From positions 260,295 to 324,294 of the forward strand of contig FN649755.1 of NCBI GenBank assembly GCA_000310025.1: a stretch of DNA of 64,000 bases, given 5' to 3'. The notes beneath the pieces are model-generated. The model was given only the letters and a program-made list of their open reading frames with translations, searched no databases and was not told the DNA's origin. This document shows positions 55,489-64,000 of the stretch, piece by piece; position 1 is the first letter of the stretch, and the number at the start of each line of letters is the position of its first letter. Source of the DNA: Ectocarpus siliculosus. Its lineage: Eukaryota > Sar > Phaeophyceae > Ectocarpales > Ectocarpaceae. The position numbers and the translations under genes are program-made.

Positions 55489-56906
55489 GTGAGTGCCACC
55501 CCCTTCTTGTCGAATATGTCATCATGTTTTTTGCTTAGATCAGTGAACGCTAGTATTTTCACCATGACCAGCTTGCGAAGTGGGTGTCCCGAAGTAGTCC
55601 CTCTCGAGGTATGCCTCTTGCTTTTGTGGTCATAGATGCCTTCCATGCCCATGTACCGGTGACGTTGACAGGCACCACGAGCACGTGAACACGAGAATCA
55701 CGTCACAACCTGTCCAGGGTCAAGACGCCCCCATCAGGAGGCACCGTCAGAGGCCTTTCTGGTGGTCTTGCTTGACCTTGGGCTCTGGAGGCGTCGGAGG
55801 GATTTCAGTTGCCGGAGCAGCTGCCCTCCACTCCACTATTCGTTCGTGGTTCTGGGGCTCACGGGGGATCAGCGAGAAGTGGCAATGTTGGCACATCCGC
55901 GAAGCACTACCCACAACAGTTTTGGTCGGACAGGGAACCCAAAAAATGTACCGTGCCAGAGCTTGCACCATGTAACTGTGAAACCGTCGCAGCGAAATGC
56001 AGTAAGGAAATCTAGCGGGGGTTGCGAGTGCGAATCGGCAAAGTAGCAGACCAGAGTTGATATTTTTTTTACATCCTTTGCGACGATGCCGATAGACCGA
56101 ACCGACAACCGACGTGTGGGGGGATTAGACAAAGGAGATCATGCGTAGATATATCCGTTCCGAGGACGCGACTGCAGCTGTGGAGAGCAGGACGAGTATG
56201 ACAGAACGTTTTGCGAAATGCGGGGGGGGTTGGATGTGATGGAGGTGGCAGAAATACTTCAATTTTTTGTTGAGCCCCCTTCGTACAGCTGCCCGACGTG
56301 ATGTCTGTCTTAATTACTCGTGATCTTTGATTTCTTTGTTTAAGTGTGTTTGGCATCGCGTGCCGAGCGGAAGACATGAGCTTTGGACCATGCGTTTATT
56401 TGTATGTCTCCTTTATCCCCGTTTGGTCACCAGCGATGGCCGACTAGTGTTTGCCTGGGACGTTTTGGTTTTGATGTCTTCACGCTTTCTTGTGTGCTCT
56501 TTTATTTTCGCTGTTTTTTTTTTGTGATTTCAGGGACCCCTTGTTTTTCTGTTTTCGGTGATTGAGAATTGTGCACCCTTTTTGGGCAGTCGGCTTGTGA
56601 CCACGGAAGGCGTCCGCGTCACTTGGAACTGGTATGGATGGTAGGTGGTACAGGGGTAGTGGTTTACAACGCGAAGAAAAATAAAAACCTCAACAAGTCT
56701 CTTGCCAGGGAGGCGTGAATACTCTTCGAAATTGTATCTAAAACGCCCCGAAATGAACCCAGAGAGATGCCCACAGCAAGTCCTATGCCCTTCGACGAGG
56801 TCGGGCAGCCCAACTGTTGATTTTGCCACCCCAATCGTCGAAAGAATAGCGCCATAAAAGCGCCCTACTGAGGCAAAACATTGCGCGCTTCGCGCGCCGA
56901 AACGCC

Positions 56907-57302
56907 TCATTCCATTTTAATTGCTGGGCCACAGGTAAGACCATGGTTGTGCGGCCTGTGCTTTGGTGGGCGACACAACACGCACAAACAACTCTCGCAC
57001 ACGTTGCAGCCCGAAGAACACAAAATACCCACGCAAGCACCATGGGGAATCCTAGGGGGCGGCCTATGAAGAAGCCTGCTGCGTGTTCCCTTTCTTTTGT
57101 GTTGGGCCTTGTTGTTTTTTCCAGCACTCCCTTGCGGTTGACTGCCTCCGAAAGTTTCACAGCCTCCGAAGGTTGCACAACAGCGAGTCACGTTGGCTGA
57201 CGGGCAGAGGGCGCACTTGCCGATGACCTCACCGAGAGTGTAGTCAGCTGTCTTCCGCTTGGTGCTGGGCGGAGTAGACGCAAAAATGTTGCGCGACGCC
57301 AT
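56907..57302 (-). CDS. Possible first exon of an unknown gene
   Basis: ATG-started frame MASRNIFASTPPSTKRKTAD followed by EVIGKCALC, a Cys pair that could open a zinc finger. After ~45 residues the sequence loses protein character, and a donor may lie near 57195. Weak call. Confidence 0.2.
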   Translation of the reverse strand: MASRNIFASTPPSTKRKTADYTLGEVIGKCALCPSANVTRCCATFGGCETFGGSQPQGSAGKNNKAQHKRKGTRSRLLHRPPPRIPHGACVGILCSSGCNVCESCLCVLCRPPKHRPHNHGLTCGPAIKME

Positions 57303-57559
57303 ACTCGAGTGCGCGAGAGAATGGTGTGGGATGGAGTGGGAGCTTGCGCGGACGGCGCGAGGGCGCGCGTGAGCGGGAGCAAAAACCCTAAGAAGATCTA
57401 CCGAACCTCACCGCCCGTTGACCGAACCCCGATGGATTCCGGCAAAAGATTCCGGACAAAGATATTCATATGAGAAAACATAAAGAAATGTTATTCATAT
57501 GAGAAAAGAGCCGCACACACGTGCAAAATATGTGTGACACACGTGTAAAAATTATAGGT

Positions 57560-58062
57560 ATTATTGTGTGTGTGACAGAGGGAGATAGAGAGAGACAGAA
57601 AAAGAGAGACAGGAAACAAATGAGAGAGGGAGAAGGCAGAGAAAGACACACAGACAGACACAGAGACGGAGAGAGAATCACATATACAGACAGAGAGAGA
57701 AACGGGGAAAAAATAAATATACCTGGTACCATAATAATAAAGTTGTACCGCCCATTCGGACTAATTCCGAGAGAGGAGCGAGAGAAAAAGCGCCGACGAG
57801 AGAGAGAGAGAGAGCGTCTCTCACGACTCGACGGACGGCGAGACAGCGAGACCGGTAGAGAAAAAAGAAGGCAGAGACGAACGGAATGGCAGAGAGAGAG
57901 CGTCTCTCACGACTCGACGGACGGCGAGACAGCGAGACCGGTAGAGAAAAAAGAAGGCAGAGACGAACGGAATGGCAGAGAGAGAGCGTCTCTCACGACT
58001 CGACGGACGGCGAGACAGCGAGACCGGTAGAGAAAAAAGAAGGCAGAGACGAACGGAATGGC
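57560..58062. repeat. GA-rich tract and three 86-bp tandem repeats
   Basis: 57560-57800 is GAGA/GACA-rich. From ~57805 an 86-bp unit with CGTCTCTCACGACTCGACGG repeats three times (starts of that motif at 57815, 57901, 57987), essentially identical. Confidence 0.85.
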
Positions 58063-58412
58063 ATTGGAGAGGACGATAGAGCACATCGGACCGAAGGAAC
58101 TGCGCTCCGAGCGTCAAAATTGCGAAAACTGCAAAAAGCGAAATGCTGGCCTGTCAGCGCTCGAACGGTCCGGACTGCACTCTGAAACCAAGTGAATAAG
58201 CGTGGTGGCCTGAGAGCGCTCGAGAGAGCGTTTCCCGGCCCGGAGAAAATGCTGCGATTCTAGGAAAAAGATAAATGAAATAAATGCCTTGGTTCCTCCA
58301 GCTTCGGAAGTAGAGATGTAGTGCAGCAAGCTTATTTACCCTGTGGTCTTATTGCAGCTTCATGATTTACCAACGTGAGACGGTCTCCAAGGCATACGGC
58401 GTACGTACGGGG

Positions 58413-58593
58413 TGACACAAGATACCACACACCCTGGACCGATTTCAAAAGCTCCACCCATCCACGACGCAGAGGATGTATCAACGCCACCCAACGCCAC
58501 CCAACGCCACCATTTGAGGCACCGCCACAATTACTTCTGTGGAGTACATCCAATCTTTGAAAATCGGTTTGAGTATGTGGTGTCTTGGGACAC
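58413..58593. mobile_element. ~180-bp TIR element (MITE)
   Basis: The left arm at 58413-58457 (ACACAAGATACCACACACCC) and the right arm at 58539-58593 (complement, GTGTCCCAAGACACCACA...) are inverted. The centre carries three CGCCACCCAA copies. Related to 48125-48175. Confidence 0.6.
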
Positions 58594-58599
58594 GATATC

Positions 58600-61263
58600 A
58601 CCCAACGGTCACATTAACATCTCTTACCACGATATCACCCAACGGTCTCTTCCGAACACAGCAGTGCGCTTCATAAACCCTGTCTCTCGGTCTGTCTGTC
58701 CTCTCAGCTTAGCGGCCTTCATTTTTCGTTTTCCTTTTCCCTCGAAGCACTTGGGGTGCTTTTCTCGTGAGCCTTAACTCCTTGTTGGACTACAGTACAA
58801 GCTAGAGATTGTATAACATTTATTGGGCTGGAGCTGCCTGGCTTCATAGTCTACATGTATGTATGTATGTTGTTTACCAACCGACCTTGTTATAGGCCGA
58901 CGTACTGTGCCCTACCCGCCGTCTACTACGTGGCTCCGCGAGAAGAAGAAATAATGAGGGACTGCACGGAGAGGTGGTACAGGTGAACGGTGCACGGAGA
59001 CGTGCAACAAGTGAACCGTGCCTGATTCTGCGACTCGTTTCCTCTCGGTATCACAGTCCAGTCGTGCTACTGCTTGTCACCAGTCATTTTTGTCACTGTT
59101 CTTTGTCACGCCAACAGAAGGCAGGGGAAGAGTTGGGGTGCACCCTGTGGTTGCTGCTGGGTTGTTTGTAGATAAAATATGTTGGCTTGGTCTCAAAACG
59201 TGGAGTAGCGATGCAGATGAGCAAACGGGAGAAAAGCATCAATTGAGTACTACTGACGTATCGATTTTTAGTGGGAAAGAATTGCTGCAAAGCAAAGGTA
59301 GGTGCCAACTGGATCAACAACATATTCATTCGTGAAATTGAGAGCGAAGCATGAAACAACAACTATATGTACGTAGAATATACGTACGTGTTTGCCAACC
59401 AATAGTACTGTAGTACGACAAGTTCTGGTCACGATCAAGGGCAACTTCGGGTCACGATGTAGGGGTATCGATGGCTCTATCACCGTTCTGGTATTACTGT
59501 CTGATACCGCTCTCCTTGTAGAATCTCGTATGTATCCGGTAGACCTCCTGCTAGTGGACAACGAACGCCTATACACCCATCGCGGCTACCTTGATCGACC
59601 GTTCCAGAGGAATACATAAGATTGTTGCCCGACTGTGCTGCCGAGACGATGGCCTTCTTCGTACTCCCTGCATATATAGAAAGGCAGCGACCGATGCCAT
59701 CGTGTTTCAGGATGCACGCCCAAGTCCGTTTTACTTTCACGTAAAAGGCATCCTACGTTTGTGTCCCGGTTTCGGCCAAAACCGGCGGCGGCCGTTGAGA
59801 GGGCAAACCGCAAAGACGTGTAGAAATAATCGTGTTGCTCCAGGTTTTTTGCGTTGCCGAGCTCCATACGTGCCCTGGACGAGTCTAGCGGCCATTCAAT
59901 AGGACCCGGCGTGCCGTTGGGCGGTCCATCTTCGGGGTCGAAAAAAATCGCTCCGTTGTATTTTTTGGGCGGGCGGGGCGGGGGTTGACGAGACCCCTAG
60001 AGGAGGCCATGCTAGTGACAATCGATTTTTTTATTCCTGCAGGAAGTGGTTTCCGGGGCCCTTGGGTACACAACTGTTTATGGAAAAAACGTCAAGCGCG
60101 CCGTGCGCCTCTGAAATGATGCCGTGAGTGCTTTGGAAGGGGCGGGTAATGGCCAAAATGGCGTTACCTGATTTCGGACGCTGGGGGGGAGGGCACGCGT
60201 GAGGGTTTTTCGGGATTGTTTGAGAGACCTTCCGCTGTAGTGGCGTTCCACCACGCTTGATGGGTCCATGCACACATTTGGTGGAGAGTAGCGCAGTCCC
60301 GGAGCACCTGGGCCGTCACGAACACCGTCTACGCACCGAAACAAGGCTTGTCACCGGTACCTTCCTCGCGTAAACCAGCTCTGTAGTTCCCTGCCAAATA
60401 CGTTTTTGCACTGAAAAACGGTGCATGGCCTCCGAGGGCGAAGATATTCGTAGCCCCCATACACATTAAAGAAGACCTTTCGATTACTACGTGAACGAGG
60501 TGTTGACTCATAAAGAGAATCTTTCGTTTTTCTCACGTGCCTAGAACGGGCCTAGCCCCGAGAATACATGCCACGTGATTAGAATCTGTGCACTTGCGCC
60601 AAGTGGCTGTTTACGGTTTCTTGCCGTACGCTCGCGCAAAGTAACAGGGCCAAGAAAAAGCGCTAAAGATCCGTTTTACATCAGATGATTTGCGCTGCCG
60701 ACTTTGCTATGTGCTTGAAGCGACCGGAAAGAGATTCATATACTACCCACCAGGTCTCCTTCTATTCGCCTATGCTGCGCCGGTATATGTAACTTGTTCC
60801 TACCGGGTCCTGCGACAGCGTCGATCGGGTGCACTCATGTAATCCCTTCGCTGTTGCTCGTTTACCATGAGGACGCAAAGTTTTCATTCGATAGTCAAAT
60901 GCCAATTTGCGAAAAGGATATTTTTCCAGACGTTACCCACACCGCTGCGGGTGCCTGGGGCAAGGTATCGAAAAAATCACTCAAATGATCTGAACGGTAC
61001 CTCTCTTTCGAACTCGTACGCACGCGAATCCGAATGGTCCTCGTCTCTACCCTCACCTACTTCTACGCACACGCCTCCTCCTTGGCCTTTGGTTCCTCGG
61101 TTGCGACTCCATAATTCTACAGAAAAAATAGTCGTGCTCGGCCGAACTGATCATACCGCAATTGCAAAGGCTTCTCACAACAGCAACGCCCGGTCAACCA
61201 AATCTCCACCTTACAAACAGCTATTCGACTGCTTCTATGTTGACGTACGGAGTTGACCAACAC
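58600..61263. other. No supported gene
   Basis: Short protein-like frames occur (minus 59586-59867, minus 60078-60344, plus 60794-60988) but none has a recognisable domain or clear splice context. Confidence 0.35.
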
Positions 61264-61690
61264 CTGTAGAGTACGGTGGTTGATGGCCTCATTCTCGATC
61301 TCATTGACGAGCGTTACCATGAAGGAAAACCGGTCAAACCCCATGGTATTGATCATCCCCAAAAACGTCTTCTTCTTCGCGTGATTTTGTTCGTGTACAT
61401 TACAGTTGACTCCTGCCAACTGACTGCAAGTATTAAGCTGGCCGTATTTATCGCGGCAGTCGGAGCCGTGATTAAAGTCGTGAAGGTGATCAGGCGCAAA
61501 ATACGGTCCAGCCTTCTTCACGTTGTGGGGGTGAGGAACACGCTCTTTCGGCGTGTCGTCAGCTTGGATGTTGAAGCAGACAGAAAACCCAGCAACCTTT
61601 CCGTCCTTGTCCGCGCTTTCGCCGGGGTTGCCGTTCGAACACCAAATCTGAATGAACTTCGGACAGTGTACTGCCGCACCAAATGCTGAC
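61264..61690 (-). CDS. Transposon-like coding exon, Cys/His-rich
   Basis: Open minus frame of at least 140 residues, from one of several AG acceptors near 61675-61715 to a donor CAG|GTGTTG at 61264. Protein-like blocks: IWCSNGNPGESADKDGKVAG, GPYFAPDHLHDFNHGSDCRD, YGQLNTCSQLAGVNCNVHEQ, GFDRFSFMVTLVNEIENEA. The Cys/His/Asp-rich layout and NTCSQL...NCxVHEQ...NEIENEAIN pattern look like a transposase-related domain (KDZ-type comes to mind), but this is from memory. It might be the end of a longer minus-strand gene upstream. Confidence 0.35.
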
Positions 61691-62901
61691 CCGGAGCGCA
61701 GAGCTTGAACTGAACAACAAATGGGAGAACAGGAGGTGGGGGGGGGGCGACCTTTTTAGGGTGTTGACGAACTCAACGAAGGGGGAAAACGTTTGAACTT
61801 GTATGCACGCACGAACAAGAAGAAGCGATAAACACATGGTTATGATGCGTTTCTCAGCACAAACTTCCAAACACATTCATGGCCAGTTGTTGGCGGGGCG
61901 TTAGAGTCGGGCGGCATGGCACCGCAAGGAAGGTAGTAAATCGCTTGCCTGCGATATTCTTCTTTTCATCTTCTTCCGGCCCGAGCTTTTCGGCGATGTA
62001 TATCTCCTTCTCCTGCGGGGGAACGCCGACAAGCACCGGGTGATACTAACGGTTTACTCGATCATCATGTACTGGTCATACAGATATCTGACAGGAACAG
62101 GGACGACAGGATTCTAGCAATCTACAACACGGACCCGAGTGCACACACCTCTGAGTACTGCAACATCACCGCGTCCATTTGTGCATCATCTGCCCGGACA
62201 TCAACGTACTGCTGATCCATCTCCGGCACGAAGCGCACGGAAAGGAATTCCCCCATTTGGGGGGGTGGGAGTTTCTGGTAGAACGGAGGCAGTGCTGGTA
62301 CTTGCTCAATATCGAACCCCCCCGCTATCTTGAGCACATGGGCGGAAAAATCTCTGTACCCCCCCAAGAAAAAATGCAGCGACGACGGCCTCCGTCTTTA
62401 CGCATATCCACCATCCCAAGCAGCAGCCTGAAACGGCGGTTGAGAAGTAAGTGATCCTCCCCAACAACACCTTTCTACATGCCTAAAATAAGGGCACCAC
62501 ACACACCTAAATAATAAACGCGGCCACGACGGCCTCCGTCTTTATGTACATCCATCCTCTCAAGGAGCAGCCTGGAACCGACGCGTTAGCCATCCTCCCA
62601 AACGACAGTAAATAGCTTCGAGCGAACGGCTCGTCCGAGAGGCAGTCACGGCACCCCAAGTTTCGCTTCTCCAAAGAGTCCGCCCGGTCTGTGCGTGGTT
62701 GTACCTGTCAACAAAAAAAAATGCCGCGCGTGTGGAAGCAACACCCTTCAGTTCTTGGAGCGTAAATGCTATCCCGGGCCGGCCCGAAACCAAGACGTTT
62801 TGAACCGCCCGTTTCGCGCCGAAACTGTGTGTGTCGAAGGCACCCGGCCCACTACCGTAACGCTGAAGCTTCATCTCGTCGTCGACGGGGGGACTGAACA
62901 A
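61691..62901 (-). other. Possible upstream exons of the transposon-like gene
   Basis: Minus frames with protein-like composition at 61854-62036 (PPQEKEIYIAEKLGPEED), 62122-62367 (FLSVRFVPEMDQQYVDVRAD) and 62560-62901 (ELKGVASTRAAFFFVDRYNH). Order and strand fit the exon at 61264-61690. Splice joins were not resolved. A plus frame at 62695-62922 competes with the last. Confidence 0.2.
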
Positions 62902-63870
62902 CTATCCTCTAGGCACGCTTGAGCCTTCATGTTTGTGGTGTAAGACAACGAAATGCGAGGTCCTACAGCAGTAGATGGCGAGTACTGAATAATGCGGATT
63001 TTTATCTAGCTCGATAGGGAGTAGTAGCGGGGCCGTGCGCCTGTCCGAAGTGCGGGCTTAGCGTTCTCACATCTCATCAGTTAGTTGGTTCTCTGGGAAC
63101 ATTTTTTTTTTCTGTGGCACACACGATCCCGCGACAACTTCTCTCAAGATGCCCTGGGGAAAAGGGGTTTCGCGCAAGCATGATGTCGTACGTTTTGAAC
63201 ACCCCGCTCGGTCGGTTAGATGCACGGTCGGATTGCAGGGAACCTCTTGCAAGCCGCCGACAAAACATGCGAACAGCCGTCATTATGCACCACTTCCTTC
63301 AAAACCAAAGCAATAAGCTTCTTCTCGTAGCTACATACAAATAGGACTTGGGGGCTAGAGTCCACAACCAACCCTGTTGATCTTTCTTGGCCGTTCACCT
63401 TGCTTGCGCGTGTTGGAACGACCTCACGGCCAGCGAACACTCTGCTTCGCCAGTGTCATCCACCAAGCCAACCCGCCGAATGCCCTCGCTTGAAGTTTCG
63501 CCACCGAGATACCATCGCGCGAGCCAATGTCATCTGCCGTCGACACAACAAACAAACGCCGTGGCAGATAACATATTTTCTTTTTAGAATAGGCGCAAAA
63601 AACTGCTGCTGCTGTGCTACTACTGCTGGGTGCCTATATACTCTTTGAACGGTCCCTCCACAGACTGGTGATGACGCACGTGGAACGAGTCAGGGCAAAT
63701 ACGCATTTTTTCCGCGCGCCTTGGTTGTTTTCGTTCGCTGTCGGCGCCCGTGGCGCCGACACAGTGATGCCAGGGTGCGTTAGAGACCCTTGCGAGTGTG
63801 CGACGTGCAGATTTCATGGCGTTATGGACGATTAGGTTGACTGACCTTCGGTGATCGCGCCGCACTGAGG
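62902..63870. other. No supported gene
   Basis: Short frames only; nothing recognised. Confidence 0.4.
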
Positions 63871-63871
63871 C

Positions 63872-64000
63872 AAGATTTGTTACGCCGCCTCAAGATTTGT
63901 CGGAAGGCTCGACTTGACAAATCTTGGGTCAAGATTTGTTCGAAAGGGCAGATTTCGGGCCTCGAGAAATCTTGGCCAAGATATATCGGAAGATTTCGCT
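63872..64000. repeat. CAAGATTTGT repeat cluster running off the window
   Basis: The motif CAAGATTTGT and its complement occur about seven times in 130 bases in both orientations, with CGGAAG/TTCGAA between. It probably is the edge of an inverted-repeat element continuing past 64000. Confidence 0.55.

Noticed and set aside
57521-58030. 169-residue Arg/Glu-rich plus frame
   Set aside because: Product of GA-rich tract and 86-bp tandem repeat; no protein character.

Overview
The window looks like nuclear DNA of a brown alga (Ectocarpales-like stramenopile). The reasons are a kinesin-light-chain-like tetratricopeptide (TPR) array split into one-repeat 126-bp phase-0 exons, an FNIP-like 22-residue repeat protein, a GC-rich Ty1/copia element, long introns with GT-AG borders, many CAG/CTG and GA microsatellites, and many short inverted-repeat elements. 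The organism is an inference. No rRNA, canonical tRNA, CRISPR or prokaryote-type operon is seen.

Layout. 1-5.7 kb: a Ty1/copia retrotransposon on the minus strand with a nearly intact polyprotein; its N-terminal Gag part is in a different frame, and the 3' LTR lies off the window. 5.7-6.4 kb: a minus-strand fragment with a zinc ribbon and a recombinase-like region. 6.4-12 kb: repeats, including a diverged family shared with 26.6-27.3 kb, a 2.2-kb TA-flanked inverted-repeat element (8426-10639) holding a tandem ~850-bp duplication, and a ~440-bp long inverted repeat (11545-11985).

12.5-23.3 kb: the central gene, minus strand, reconstructed as 14 exons joined in phase 0 (about 802 residues). 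Exons 1-2 encode a RelA/SpoT-like nucleotidyltransferase domain. A TPR-like exon follows, then ten intact 42-residue TPR exons and a terminal TPR exon with the stop. The introns hold many decayed TPR exons, so the locus looks like an amplified four-exon cassette in which mainly one exon type stays intact. This resembles the exon-shuffled NB-ARC-TPR candidate immune receptors described in Ectocarpus, but with a RelA/SpoT-like domain where NB-ARC would be.

23.3-35.7 kb: no gene I can support; dispersed and palindromic repeats. 35.8-37.8 kb: an intronless 671-residue ORF with 23 exact 66-bp FNIP-like repeats plus a partial one. 40.8-49.9 kb: a minus-strand multi-exon gene for a putative Golgi glycosyltransferase (fucosyltransferase-like motifs, N-terminal membrane anchor), with inverted-repeat elements and a minisatellite in its introns. 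50-64 kb: a tRNA-derived dimeric SINE-like element (52.0-52.3 kb), minisatellites, a few unassigned exon-like ORFs, and a transposon-like coding fragment near 61.3-61.7 kb.

The genes do not form a pathway. The common theme is repeat-protein diversification (TPR, FNIP) in a transposon-rich setting beside one likely polysaccharide or glycoprotein biosynthesis gene.
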